Below the pieces are notes generated by a model that saw only the letters and a program-made list of their open reading frames with translations, was not told the origin of the DNA and did not search any database. Source: Lanius collurio (Eukaryota; Chordata; Aves; Passeriformes; Laniidae). Taken from it: a stretch of DNA of 64,000 bases. Made by a program: the position numbers and the translations under genes. Numbering within the stretch: the stretch's first letter is position 1; every line of letters starts with the position of its first letter. This document shows positions 35,887-49,800 of this stretch, piece after piece. The stretch lies in NCBI GenBank assembly GCA_020086605.1, contig JACBWW010000015.1, positions 16,658,912-16,722,911 on the forward strand, in the 5' to 3' direction.

Positions 35887-37020
35887 TAAGTGAATGGCCT
35901 GTTGGCAGCTTTGTGTTTTCACCTGCAAAAGACGCTAACACAGGTAGCCTGTGTCTGAAAGTGCTTTCTAAGTGGAAGTTGTACATGGGCATGGCTAAGA
36001 AGCTCGGCAGAGCTGCTGGGTGGGTCCCCACTGTCCTTTTGTCTAGGAGAAGTATGGGTGATCAGAGGCCCTGCTTACTACCCACCCTGCTTGTGGAGTG
36101 CTCTTCACCAGCTATGCTGCAGCAGCCCTGCGTCCTCTCAGCCCAGTATGCTTTCCCACTTTGATCTCTCACCCAGAGCCATTAAGTGTCCATGTCTGTT
36201 GCCACTTCAAAGAATGCCTGTTCTTGATATGCAAGGCTCGTGTACTTCTGGTGGTACAGCTAATTTCTGACATGTCTTCTCAAATACCAGCAATTCTAAG
36301 TGGTAGTCTTAAAATGAGGATCCAGGTTAGTATGCAAGGACTAGTATGTCTTCAAGGTTTTCCCCTTTAAAGCCCAAGCTCCTAAACTTTTTGTATGAAT
36401 AGTAGAGATGGTTTCAACTGCCTTGTCTTTTCAATGGCTTCTGAGCAAGCCACCATTTATTTTTCTTGTCCAGCTTGTTCAGTTCTAGTTTGAAGCCCAT
36501 CTCGTTAAGTTGCCATCACATAATGCTCCTTTCTCTTGTTTTAATCAGATGGTATCAAATATATCAGCAGTCCTTATGCAAGGAACGACACTGCATGGCC
36601 AATTACCAGGGAACTAATTAGCAGACAGCTTCTTCCTCATCGTTCAAAGAGCACTATATATGCATTCCCATGAGATCATACCGCACAGCATCACCTTGCA
36701 GCAGCATTGCTGTTTGCCTCTGTGCCTTCTCCTTCCTGCTCACCACTTCTATGTCAGTCTAGGTGCAGACTGACAGCACTCCCCAACACCATCAAGAGGA
36801 ATCCAGCATCAATGGTACCTTCAAAACCCTCCCTATGTTGAAACTACGACCTCTGTGTGCTAGTTCTGCACAGCAGTGGCTGAACCGAACCAGGCTTCTG
36901 AGTGCCTGGACACTTTGAGGAACTTCAGCCTGGAAAGAGCTGCCTTTTTGGCTGATTTTAGGCATGATTGTTTTCCTCAAGTTAAACAGTATTTATAGGA
37001 TTTCTTATTGCAGGTTTCAG

Positions 37021-37056
37021 TATTTCAGATTCAGTGAGTATTTCAGATTCAGTGAG
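37021..37056. repeat. Perfect 18-bp tandem duplication
   Basis: The unit TATTTCAGATTCAGTGAG occurs twice head to tail with no mismatch, suggesting a recent slippage duplication. A shorter partial match ('tttcagtatttcag') precedes it. Confidence 0.9.
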
Positions 37057-37059
37057 ATA

Positions 37060-40012
37060 CTTAGCATTTGCAAACAGAAACTTCAGAAAAATCTTGGCGT
37101 TTTTGATTGTGACTTTTGTAAGTGCTGGAGGGAATTAAACATGCAGCTTCTCTCGTGTTTTCTGTTAGCTGTTTCTTCATAGTGGAAATGACTGTCAGCT
37201 TCTTGAATCAAGCTCTGCAAGCCCCCCAGGCATTTCAGTGGCAATGCTGAGGGCTTGTGTCCAGCTTTACTCACTTCAGGATTTACATTTTTGTCATTGG
37301 TTCTGAATACTTAATGGGCCAAGTATATATTCAAACAATATCAGGACAATGTGTGCTTGTACACATACTTTTGTACACTTGTTAAAACATTTTTGTCAAT
37401 CCCTTTGACAGCAGAATGCAGGCTACAGTCTGCTTTCACTTGGAGGGGCATGCAGTACACCTGAAATCAGTAGAAATACAGCCCTACCATCTGCCATGGA
37501 CTTACCCAGACTGCACTGGAGTAGGATAAAGGTTTGGAACACCTGCGTACATTGAGGATATTATTGTGTGGGGCAATAAAGCAGAAGAAGTTTTTGAAAA
37601 GGGGAAGAAAATTGTCCAAATTCTTCTGAAAGCCACTTGCTTTTACTTAGTCTCAAAAGCAGCGCCTGTCACCATGAATCCATACAGTGAAAACTAAATG
37701 ATGAGCAGAGCTTTTGTTTTACATTAAATTAGTCCATCTCCTCTACCCCAACTTCCTCTGAATTCCTGGTATACTTAGTGACAAGGAGCATCTGGCCTGA
37801 CCTATTTGTAAGTCATACATTTAGATTTATTTGCCCAAGTGAACAGAAACCAGAACAGACAATAATACGAGAGCTTTAATAAAGATGCCTTATCCTTATC
37901 AGTTAGTGGTACTGTGTATTCGGGCGAGGTCTGCTCTACTGCAATATTTCTTCATTCCTGCTGCCTAAGGTGAGCAATAAGCTTTTTCTTCAGTGTGACA
38001 CACGCTCACAGGACTGGGTGAACAGTGGTGCTGGAACAAATGAACTCTTCTCCATCTCCAAACTGCAGCACCTGCTCCCAGGAGCATTTTATGTTCCCTT
38101 GTGCAGCTGGATGATGAATTTCTGGGATGAAAAGCTGCTTCAATGCAGAGTTTAAAATGGAAACGAGGACTTTGCCACCCAACTTTCAAATTTCCTCTTT
38201 TAGAGAGTTGAGGAGAAGGCTTTGTTGCCTTACCTGAGTACCCTGTAGGCTGGAAACCTTAAGCCTGCTCCCACCTGGCTTGGGCTCCAAACTGCTAACT
38301 CTTCAATATTGTGCCGTATCTCCTCCCCAGCCCTAAGATGGCCACTTTGCTTTTTCTGTAAGATAAAGGAAGAGGTTTGTACCTCTGGACGGTGCTTTAG
38401 GCTGCAGGCAGTCAAGGAAATACCCATATATTAGTTATATGGATAGTTAGATCAGATTTTCCAGCTGTTTATTTTACAAGCATGTTGAGACATCTTAATG
38501 CAGTTAGTGGTTATTAAGTCCAAGTTGTTAATTTGAATTATTTTAATAGACCTTCAGCATTCCTGTTTAATCCAGTACTACTTATTGGCCTGCACTGTAT
38601 GTTGATACTTTTTAAAACTTCAGATTTGGCAGCTCTCTGAAAAAGTACTTGAATTTCCTAGACACTTGGATGAATTTATTTCTGCTGCTGTTAACCAACA
38701 TAGACTTCCTATCTGCATTTGGACTAAAATTTAAAGCCATCCACAGAAAGGAACCTGATGCTGTTGTAAGCAGCATCACTGGCTGATTTTGAAAATGGTG
38801 CCTGTATGTGTCTGCCCAGCAGAGGCATTGGGTGGAAGGCTGATTGAGAGAGAAAGGAACAGATTTGGTTTGGTTCAAATGAGGTGTAAAATGCTTTACC
38901 AGCCAAGGAGGTCTGAGAGGCTGCCCAACAGACCATGCGACCTTGCTCACTGAAGTGAAGCCTAGCACAAGATGCCTTCAGCCCTCTTCTGATTCCCTGG
39001 GAGAAACATCCTGCTGGCTACAGCACAACAGAATAAGTATCAGCCACCACTTTTTTTCCTGTGTTGTTTGGACATCTTTTCTTTAGGCTTAAAAGTGTTT
39101 CTCCACTAATTCAATTTTAAGTTTCAAAGTTTCTAGACTACATTAGCATTTAATCTGCCTTCTACTAGCTGGCAATTTCTATCCTGATTTGCAGTGATTA
39201 AAAAGTAATCTGTGTAGGATTTGGTGGTACTTCAGTATTCAGGCATTTTGATCTTTTAAATCGGGTTTTAAACTAAATGCACATTTATATGTACACCTTA
39301 TTTAAAAAAAATAGAATCAGTGTTTAGTTTCTAATATAAGGACTATTGATGATTTTCTGATTTACTCAGAGCTGTAGAACAGTAGCCACACAATGAGGGA
39401 GTACTTTTCATTGGACTGCTCATCTTTTCAAAGGGGCATCTTTTGTGGCTGGTATGAGAAAAGTGCAAAAGCAGGTTTTAAGTCTTTACCTGTGGCTGCT
39501 GTGTTTTTGCTATTGTGTTTCAGGAAGCAAACCCAGCCCTGCCATGCTTTACTGAGGCAAAGCTTCCATAGAACAAGCTTTTTCTATACCATGAGCCACC
39601 ATAAAAGAATGCTAACTCAAAAAGAGAAGAGACTCAAGGCCATATGAATAAATGTTTCTCTTACAGAGATTATCCCTATGTGACTTTCCTAAATATTTTG
39701 TCAAGCATTTGTGTCTCTTGTTTTCTTTAGTGTATGTTGGCACTACATGTCTGCTGACTTTCCTTGGATCACCCTTCATTGTGTAATAACTTGAGGCAAT
39801 GTGTGCAAATCCTGGAATTTATATACTTGACTGATTTGTGAGTAAATCTGTCTCAGTGTCTGTTTAAAGCTGCTTGAATCTTAAGCGGTGATGATGTTGA
39901 TATGTTACGGATGTGTTGCAGGCATATTGCAGGTACTTGCACATGACAAATTTTGTTTAGTTCTGGCAAATTACCAAGCGGGGGTGCTGATTTGGGTACA
40001 TGACGTAGACCT
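37060..40012. other. Intron segment, no gene seen
   Basis: AT-rich intron. The minus-strand open frame at 38,612 to 38,968 (118 codons) has no recognised domain. No repeat signature was found. Confidence 0.5.
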
Positions 40013-40470
40013 GTTGGAGTGAGTCCCGATGAGGCCATGAAGATGATCGGAGGACTGGAACACGTCTCTTATGGAAACAGGTTGAGGGAATTTGATTTGT
40101 TCATCCTGGAGGAGTAAAGGTTCTGGGGAGACCTTATAGTAGCTTTCCAATAACCAAAGGGGCTGCAGGAGAGCTGGAGTGGGACATTTTACAAAGTTGT
40201 GTAGTGGTAGGACAAGGGGTTATGGCTTTAAACTGAGTGTAGATTTAGATGGGATATAAGGAAGAAATTCTTTTCTGTGGGGGTGAGGCACTGGAACAGG
40301 TTGCCCAGAGAAGCTGTGGATGCTCCATCCCTGGAAGTGTTCAAGGCCAGGTTGCAGAGGGCTTTGAGTTATTTGGTTTAGTGGAACCTGTCCTTGCCCA
40401 CAGCAGGAGGGTTGGAAATAGATGATCATGAAGGTCTCTTCCAACACAAACCATTCTGTGGTTCTATGAT
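40013..40470 (+). mobile_element. CR1 LINE, 5'-truncated copy
   Basis: A 458-base copy running from 'ttggagtgagtccc' through 'ggagaccttatagtagc', 'gataaggaagaaattctttt'-like sequence and 'aggcactggaacaggttgcc' to 'ggttctatgat', the CR1 terminal octamer. These encode the last part of ORF2 and the 3' untranslated region. The frame is interrupted, so it is inactive. Because it is sense to ELOVL6, its 3' end could in principle supply sequence to the pre-mRNA but no splice site stands out. Confidence 0.95.
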
Positions 40471-43215
40471 TTTCCGTAAGTACACCATTATTAGTATTCA
40501 TCTAAATTCTTCCTGGCTGCTTATTAGTTCATGAAGGGCTACACAGCACTTTCACTGGTTAAATTCAGTGATTAAACAGGTATGAAGAAACTGATCTAAC
40601 CAAAGCTGTAGTCTTTGGTTCCTGGTGTCAGTACCTTGTCCATATGACTTTCATGGTTTGCCTCTCACTTCTTTATGTCATGATTTGTTTAGCTTAAGAT
40701 ATCTTTTGATCTTTGGCTTGTAAGCAGAAGCAATAAACACTTCTGTAATGTGCCGAAGGCTTTGTAGAGAGAGAAGTCTATTGTGCCATTAGGTAACCAT
40801 AGAGTGAAATAGCTTATGCCAGTAGACACTGAAATATATTTAAATGGTAATCCTATTTCTAACCCAGGTTAGGCAAATAACTATATTTGGACTCCTCACC
40901 AGAGGTTAGTGTATTATCCAGTAGGCTGCAGTCACACTGATGTCAAACATTGATTTATCACCCTTGAGTAGAAAATAGTGGCATCCTTGAGTAGCATCAT
41001 GCAGTGTCTCAATTTTTTGGCAATGCTCAAAAACAAATGTAATGAGCATTGTTTTGTCCAGACTAACTGTACCTGCAGTCACTGACACATTAACCCCAGT
41101 TTCCATTTCACTATGCATGGTGTGTACTCTTGTGTTTTATGTCATTGCATTTTACTTGGTACCAGCCTGGGCTGTGGGCCTGCATGAAGTAGTACCCTTT
41201 CTCTCACTGTGGGAGCTGCTTTCAGTTCACCTCAGGGTGAAGATGCAGCAAATCTGCATGCACAAAGTGAAAGATTCAGGCCCAGGTTTCAACTATGTTA
41301 AAGTTTTTGCATATTGAAAATTTTTTATTTCGATTCTTATTAATTTCCTACAGTGAATATCAACTAGGTCTAAAATCTCAACATGATATACATTTTTAAG
41401 TTCATATAAGTTCATTTCATTGAATTCAGAGAAGGTTTAAAACCTTTTAGTGTTACTTTTTCCAAGTGAAATATAGAACAACACTGTTACTGTTCTTTTG
41501 TATGTAATTCCATTCTGTGGCTTCTTCAGTTATGTACAGTACATTTTTGCTATTGTTTGAATAACATTCCTAAGTCTGATAAGAGGTTAATTTAGAAGAC
41601 CTAATTCTTAAACTTCTATCATTTTAGCAGTGTGGTCAGGAATATATTAGCAGAGTTTTCAGCATTATAAATCAGTCATCTTCTGCAAGTAGATTTGTAA
41701 GTCAGAACCAAGTCCTAAGTCAAGTAAGTAGGTAATAAAGTATCAAGTACAGACTTCCAGAATCAAAAAGCACAAAGGTTTAAGCAAAAAAAGTCCAGGT
41801 TTTAATGAGGTGTAATGTTCTTACCTTGCAGAAAAAGCTCTCCCAAGAAGGTTCACTGTTGTCTTTAGGTTATTCTCTAGAGTCATGTTTTTTTCTACTA
41901 TCAGCTAATCTCTGATACAACTGCTGTTCAGTTATAAAATAATAATTTTGCTTGAGACACCCAGGCTGCCTTCTGTTATTTAGTATTTTTTCTTTTTGCT
42001 CTCCATAGATGGGACCATAGTAACTGTCCTACTATTCACTAGATGTAGCAGACCAAATACAGGCACAGTAAGGTTTTGTCAGTTTTCTGACAGATCAAAT
42101 AGGGCAAAATCAGGTAGCCAGATTCCTGAGAGCATTGGCACTCAATATGTGATGTATGGGAATCTGGATGCTCGGCATGGGACTTCACATTGGAGTTAAC
42201 TGTGGAGACAGACTCTGTGTTTAAATGGTGATCTTTCAGAAGGTGATAAAATCATACCTTAACTTTTACATAAGCTATTCCTCAGTAACAAAAGGTGGTG
42301 CAGGAGCCTGCACAGATTGGTGTGACTAGACTAGCGTGTCCAATACAGAGTGACAATAATGCTGTTCCATAGTACCTATTATCAGTAGAAGAATGATGGA
42401 CAGCCCCAACTGCAAACTCATGTAGACACTGCACACTCTTTCCCCATTCCCATGCTTGCAGAAATGTGCAGAGATCCATCTGTTTTTCTCTGCACTTCAG
42501 TGTCTATGTGGGGAGAGAAAAATCACAGGTTTGCAATGTTTTTAGGCTCAGTCACAGTCTTCACAGAAGGCAAATTTTGAAGTCATTTTAGAAGATCATA
42601 ATAAATGAATCAGCTAGCCCTGTACTTCTCAGATGTTAGAATGATTACATAATTCTATATTAGATTTAGTTCAATTCAGTATACTTTAGGCAGTTAAAAT
42701 AGCAGGGCAGTAAGCAGGAAGACTGTAGAATGAGTCCAAGAGGAAAAAAAATCACCAAAACCTGGTCAGCATCAGGCTTAAAAAGCTTATTTCATTTCCT
42801 GTAAGGCCAAATGAAATTTGCTGTATTCTGTCTAAACTTTTTGGATCACTCCTTATGGCTCGAAAGTGCAAAGGCTGCTAAACCTGAATTTGCCTAATGG
42901 TCAGTAGAAAAGGGCCTTGTCTTTTTAAACCTCTTCCTTTTAGTCCAGGATGGAGAGAATTAGAAAGAGAAGAGAGAACAGCCTATGAAGCATGGTCTGG
43001 ACCTTTCTTTGCAGACCTGATTAACCTGGGAAGCTCTTTGCAATTATGGGGTTTGCCTTTATAGGGTCTCTTCGATGGTGTGCTTCATGTAAACAGGAAA
43101 CAATTGGAGAAGAAATACAGCACTCTTATTTTCATTGCATTTCCTGTGCAATGCTGTGGGCTGAGCCATTTGGGAATTTTCCCTTAATTGCACCCTTGGT
43201 TGTGAGAGGGTGTTG
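40471..43215. other. Intron segment, no gene seen
   Basis: AT-rich intron between two CR1 copies. Nothing recognisable apart from short frames without domains. Confidence 0.5.
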
Positions 43216-43860
43216 ATTGAGCTTCAACAAGGCCCAAGTTCTTACACTTGATCCACAGCAACCCTGGGCAGCGCTACAGGCTGGGGGGAAGAGAGGTTGG
43301 GAAGTGGCCCAGTAGAAACTGGCCTGGAGGTCCTGGTCAACAGCCAGCTGAACACAAGCCAGCTTGTGTGAGGTAGCCATGAAGGCCATTGGCATCCTGG
43401 CTTGTATCAGCAACAGTGGGGCCAGTGGGACCAGGGCAGTGATGAGGCCACACCTCCAGTGGTCTGTTCAATTCTGGGTCCCTCACTACAAGAAAGATAC
43501 TGAGGTGCTGGAGTGAGTCCAAAGAAGGGCAATGGAGCTGGTGAAGGATCTGAAGAGTTAAATCCTATGAGGAGTGGCTGAGGGAGCTGAGGTTGTTTAG
43601 CCAGGAGAAAAGGAGGCTCTGGGGGACCTTATCACTCTCTTGTACAATTACCTGAACAGAGGGTGTAGCCTCGTGGGGGTTGGCCTCTTCTGCCAGGCAA
43701 CATGTGACAGGACAAGATGGGGGTTGGCCTCTTCTGCCAAGCGACATGTGACAGGACAAGAGGTCCTTCATACCATGGTCTAGTTGACATGGTGGTGTTC
43801 AAAGGTTGCACTTCATGATCCCAGAGGTTTTTTCCAACCCAACTGATTCTGTGATTCTAT
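43216..43860 (+). mobile_element. CR1 LINE, internally deleted and duplicated
   Basis: Starts at 'ttcaacaaggcccaag' (ORF2 C-terminal region), passes 'cagcgctacaggctgggg', 'ggcatcctggcttgtatcag', 'gaggagtggctgagggagctg' and 'ggacaagaggtccttcat', and ends in 'gattctgtgattctat'. Two rearrangements are visible: a 43-base tandem duplication at 43,675 to 43,761, and loss of roughly 150 bases after 43,764 where the 3' untranslated region should continue ('gaggtttagattggatatt...' is absent). The element is therefore a scrambled, dead copy, of a different CR1 subfamily from the one at 40 kb. Confidence 0.93.
43675..43761. repeat. Tandem duplication inside CR1
   Basis: Copy one is 43,675 to 43,717 and copy two 43,719 to 43,761, each starting GGGGGTTGGCCTCTTCTGCC and separated by one T (period 44). 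The copies differ at only two positions. CR1 consensus has this block once, so it arose after insertion. Confidence 0.93.
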
Positions 43861-46800
43861 GGCTGATTTTACCTCACACACCTGCCTACACACACACCTA
43901 CTTGGAAGTGATTGAGGCAAATTGCCTTGTGTGATGAAAGGTGTTTCAGCTCAGTTTGCTGTCTAAAAAAACTGAGGGCTGAATTCAGTCCTCAGTTATG
44001 CAAGAGGAGTTGCAGAGAGATTGTGACCCTCTTGCCAGCCGTGGGAGGAGGAGCATGGTATGAGCTTGGCACTGTCCTCTCTTTAGGCATTCCCAGAGAA
44101 ATATGGTCATGATTATGGCTTCTGCTGGTTGCAGGTAGCCACACTGGTTGGAGAGGACTTCCCTGCCCTTTGGTTACACATGAAGTTGTATAAGTTGCAC
44201 AAATAAACATTACCATGTATAATCCTTGAGTTCTGTGGGATGAGCTGCACCACTTGCCGTGGGGCTTTGTTTGTTGTCATGTTGCAGTAGTAATAGTAAG
44301 GACGTAACTTCAAATAAGAGGATGAGACCATCTGAGGCAAGCAAGTCCTTTGAAAGTTTAGAAATGCCAGCAAAATGAAACTAGGACATCAGAGTATCCA
44401 TAACCCCTTGAAAGTTCAAGGAATTTGTGCATGATTAATAGCAGTAACCAAAACAGAGCAGCAGGTACACATTGGTCTTGGCTTTGTTCTGGCAGCTGCT
44501 TGGTATGTCCATTTTCTTGACTGGGAAGGAGCAAGACCAGACACAGATTTCAATGCAATCAAACTCTACTTGGTGCCACTGGTAAGCTTTATCACTGTTG
44601 AAGATCTCAGAATTGTATCATTCTTTCTTATTTGGCTTCACAGATGCATTAGTTCTGAGGCATCCAAAGGAGGAGTTTGACTGCATATACACACAAGCCT
44701 GAAAGCTTCCAGAATTGCCCAAGATGAATAAGATCTTTCCAGGTTTCTGTAGTGCTAATTCAGAGGAAGATGTAGGCAGTTGTTCTCAAAGTCCCCCTGT
44801 AAGTCTGCAATTAAAAACTATAGGTTTTTGTGATATTTGCTGGATTATTCATCTGGATTATCCAGAGTATGTAGCTGTGCTGTAGAGATGAGTGCATGCA
44901 TACATGTAAACTTTTGAAAGGCAATTTTTATGGAGAAACAATGAAATGACACAGTTTGGGGACTACTTCCAAAAAATGCTTTAAGACATAGATAGGTAGA
45001 TAAAAGATAAATACATGTTCAAACTTAAAATCAATTTTTTAATGTTTGTTTGCTTGTTTGACTGGTGATACATGCACTCTTTAGTAAGATGATTTTTTGT
45101 GGTATGATTGAGATGTGTGCATGAAGATCACTATGGTTGGATTAGAAGTTTCCTTGTGAAGTGCCAGTTGGCTTCTACCCCATAAATTTTCATTAAAAAG
45201 CACTTTATGATCATCCAACAGGAAGGATGAGATTAGATTGATAATATATCCATACCTATAGAAAAAATGCCTTTTGAATCTATGCACATGATGCAGATTT
45301 TTTTTTTTTTTTACATAGTTGCATTTGGAAGAATGGTATTTAAATTACAGCCTAGAATAGTAACAGGAAAACAAGCAATTGCATTCATGCATCTTACATT
45401 TTAGAAGTTCAGTTTCTTAAATGTATTAGCTGAATAAATGTCACCTTGCTGGACCTTGCACAACCAGGCAATTAGTTCACTTGCACAATCAAGAGCAATC
45501 CAAACAGACAGGAGGACAAAGATAAACTTGGTTTTGTAATGATAATGCCAAAGGCCTTTATTTTTGTGCAATTAAAATTTCATCTCAAAATTGCATAGTG
45601 TGTTGTTTGCACAGCCTTTCCTTTGATTCTTCAGCCCTCTTATCCCAAGAAGGATATGTAAAGCATGTATTAAACTGACCTGCACTTTGTTTGGAGCTCC
45701 TCTGGGCCGTGGTGCTTATTTCTAATGAGGCAGTGGTTAAGGTGTTAGGTAGTGCTTTTAGTTGTAGCTATCCTAAGTTTGTCTGCTTTCACATTTCTTC
45801 CCAAGGGCTGAGAATGACCTCAAGTGAAGCATTTTTGGGTAGCTTAACCATTTGGCAGTTTGTCTTGTGCCTTGACCTCTGAGTGCTTTGGTATTTGTTT
45901 TTTATAGCAAGAGGGAGGAAATCTCAGCTTTTCTTGATTATTTTTAATCTTTGATGAAGTGCCTTTTAGAGAAATTGAGTGCACACAGCCAATGTTTAAT
46001 GGTACATCCAGTGTGCTTGAGGGTCTTGTGATTTCAAACAGCTCTTTTGGAGGATGTGCCAGTGCATCAGCTGTTGCTGTTATAGACAGGTCAGGTTTTT
46101 CCTTCCACAGAACGTGCTCGAGTCAGTGTCCAAAAAGATAAACATGGAATAAAGGCAAAAAAAATTGTTTTGGGTATTGAAAAAAGAGTATTATGCATGT
46201 ATCCAGCATTGACAGTGTTATTGCAAAGATGGAAAAGTTGTGAAAGAGTTGCAGATCATTCAAGGGCCGCAGAAGATGCCCTCTGAGGAAAGATTTAAGC
46301 ATTTATCTGATGATTTTATCCTAAATTGTCATGTTAGCGCCAGAAAGGAAAGAAAATACTGAGCACTGAAGAGTTCTTCCATCTTGTAAAGAGAGGATGA
46401 ACAAGGGTCTGTACCTGAGAGGTGAAGTCCTATGCACAGCATTTGTGACTGGTAATAAACCTGATTGTGCATTGAAGCTAATTAGTAACCTACATAATGA
46501 GAGTACTGTAAAATGTTTTGGTGTCTAGGAAAATTTTGTCCTTTCCTTAAATGTTTCCTGTCAGTTCTTCTTGTGATAGTCACATCTTTAGGAAAAGCAT
46601 AAAGTGTTATCAGCCCCTAGGAATAAACCTTTGATGCAGAATTTCTGGAATATCAGTAGTGAAACAAGGTTCAGAAATTGTATTAATTTAACTGCCATTC
46701 ACAGTTCTTCGTTTGTACCGTTCCATGTGTTACCAGGGTTGATGATGACACTCTGGGACATAAGGCTCGTTGTCACGTAAACAGCTGCTGGAGACAAGAT

Positions 46801-49800
46801 GCATCCCTTTCTTTACTCTTGTTCACAGGATCAGCTTAAATGTCTGTTCAGTCTGTTACCTGTATAGTTTTATTACATTAGATTTATTTATTTATTGCTG
46901 TGGATATAACAGTATTTAGTGATACCATTGCCTTTCATTTTTCTCTGGATTATGGTCTGGACTATCTCTGACCAAATTATTCAGCCAGAAGGTGAAGCTA
47001 AGACGAGGAAAATGAGGAAGCTAAAAACACTGAGGCCACTGAGCTTTGGTATGGGGAGCAAACCATTTTTCTCTCTGAAAGCGAAAAGTTTGCTGTGGGT
47101 AAAACCAGGGGATGACAGAATTTTTGATCAAATACTGCTACTCAGAGCAGCCACTTAGGTTTCAGAAAGCAGATTTTCAGATAAAATAGTACTAAATACT
47201 TGAAAAAATTATTAAACTCTGGTGAATTAAGTTTTCATCAACATGCAATTTTCTGCCCGATTGCTTGAACTGAATTGAATGCTGCCTCGTTTTTTTTTTT
47301 TTTTTCCCATAAGGCACTAGTTCTGAGAGTTTAATGGTAACAATTTAAAAGCATTGTTTGCTGATTCCTTTGTGGGCAAACACAAAAGAAGTAGACTGGG
47401 AACATCACATCTGTATACTGTCTGCCATCACAGGTGTGGTGGGCTTGGTCTGAGAGAGCTGTTCTGGGTTTGTTGCAATTAAATGTCCTCTCCCCACAAT
47501 ATCAGTATGCATAGTGCATAGCATATATAGGGTATGTGTAGCTATAGCTTTTGCACAGTGCAAGAAACATAGATGTTCCAGGTAGTCAATTTTGCAAGCC
47601 TGTCTTTCCAAAAAGTTTGTGTTAATGAAAAGCCCATTATTGGGTTCTTCTGGAGCAGAGGCAGGCAGTACAGTTGATGGTGGGCAGCAGAGAGGAGCCT
47701 GTCTGTTGTGTAAAAGACAATTCCCGTGTCCAGCTGAGCTCTGGGCGGTCCCTGCAGGTGCTCAGATCTAGCAGCAAGTGACCTCATGCTCTCTGCAGGG
47801 ACACAGTGACTCAGTGGCAGACAGATCCCATATAAACACCGTAGTGCTGATTGGAGAGTGCTCAAACACAGCAGCCAACAGGGATTTGAACAGTGTGTGC
47901 ACTTGAGAAAATGAATCAGATGCAATGAAAAAAAACGCCCTAAATGGCTGGAAATCAAAAAAAACCAAAACCCCAGCAACCAAAAACAAGCCCCACAAAA
48001 CAACTGTAGCACACTGATCTGCTTATTGAGATACATGTGTGTCTCTGTCTTTCTCTCTTTCTAGTAATCTTCTCTGCTGTTACTAGGTATGTCTGATTTT
48101 TGACAGACTAGGATTGTTTTTCCCTGAGAAAGTAACAAAAGCACTATGTTAATTAGTCAATTGTTGTGGAAGCAGCCTGCTTATTTTAGTTTATTGTAGG
48201 AATAAAATATGCAGTTAGGTCAGCAGAGACTAGCTAAGCCTTGTAAAGCTGCTTATGTTGTATTAGAGAACCTGTAAAGTAAGGGGAGGCTCATTATTTC
48301 TTCTTCAGAGTTATTTCAGGAATGTCACTGTGAAGTTCAGAAGATCCCACTTCAGAAGACTCTCAAATACTTGAAAAAAAAGAAATTATCATTGCAAACA
48401 GTAAAAAGATCTGTCAGTAGTACAACAGTGCCTTACCTTACTATTTGAGGAAAAATGTAAATACAGAATAAAGTGCCCCATTTCTAGAGAATCAAAGCTT
48501 TGTGTTCAAGCAGTGCTGTATAAGTGCCCTTTCTTCCTGTCAAGTCACTGAATTCTTCTGTTGCCTTTGCCTTGTAATATCAATATGTTTTGGAAGCTGC
48601 CATCCAATCTGTTTCGAGTATTTCAGTCAATAAACAAATAATTTGAATGTGGCAGTCGTTAACATGACAACACTGCCTGGTGGTATGGCTTCCTAGAGAA
48701 AAGCACTAGTCACTCATCAAGACACCGTAGTGTCTCAAAGTTTTTTTATGGTTGAAGCCTTTTTTAGTGTTGAGGGTTTTACCTAGAAAGGTTGTCTTTG
48801 TGCAAGCAGGTGTTTGTGCAAGGACTGCAGGGGTGACTCCATATCCCAGCTGGAGACGAATGAGTGAAAGCACAGAGCAGCTGCCTTGTTACTGGAGGGT
48901 GTGTGTGTAATTTAGGCGAAAGCCATGTTTGTTTATGTGATGTCAGGTTTGGAGGGTTCTTAACTAATTAAAGAATTATTTGTTTGAATCTTAACATGTG
49001 ACATTCATTACTCTGCTGCAATATTTGTGTGAAATCTGGGAATGGTGGGAAAAGAGTGCCTGTGAGCGGGCCAGTAACTATGGAGTTAAGGCTGCACACT
49101 ATAACGTGAAAGTTTCCCTTTGAAACGTGCATGGAGTGAGATGCTTAATATTGGATATCTACTGTGTCTCAAGGTTTTCAAAGTGGTTAATGGTTATAGT
49201 ATCTCCCTGGGAGTTTCCTAGTCAGAAACACCTTATGAGAGTCTGCAAAGGGTACTGAGCAGCTCTTCTCTGAAAACCAGACTGGCTGCCAAAATCTTGG
49301 CATCTGAAAGCCGCAGGCATTTACAGTCACTGCCTCCTGCAACATCTAAGACAACACTGCTCAAAAACTTGTTCTTGGCTCTTTCATGTATTGCCAATTG
49401 CTGAGGCTCAGTCATATACATACAAATGTAAATATGTGACAACTTCCCAGTTAGACGAGTGACTGGTTTTTACAGAAGCTGCAATCCTTTTTCTTTAAAA
49501 AACAAATAAGCTAGAATTACTATCTTACATAATAAGACTAAAAGCTTAGTCTTGATCATTAATTTTTAAAAATTGGTGAAATAACAGTGCCCTGCAAGCA
49601 TGTCATTCATCCTCCATCTGCACACGTGGACATTGGAAGACCATAGCTTGTAACTACGTTTGAAAGAGTGCTCTGATGATGGTGTAAAATCCACAGAAGA
49701 CTGGGTGCCACTTGGCAGTTTTAATTTCATTTTTGGTGGCCAAAACAATGGTGAGGGTTTGTTAGATCTCCCACCATTAGTCTCTTGCAGAAGATAATCC

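Noticed and set aside
47542..48036. 164-codon hydrophobic minus-strand frame, resembling membrane segments
   Set aside because: The Leu/Phe/Cys-rich part is the complement of an A-rich stretch (47,925 to 48,000). No regular helix spacing or conserved motif is seen.
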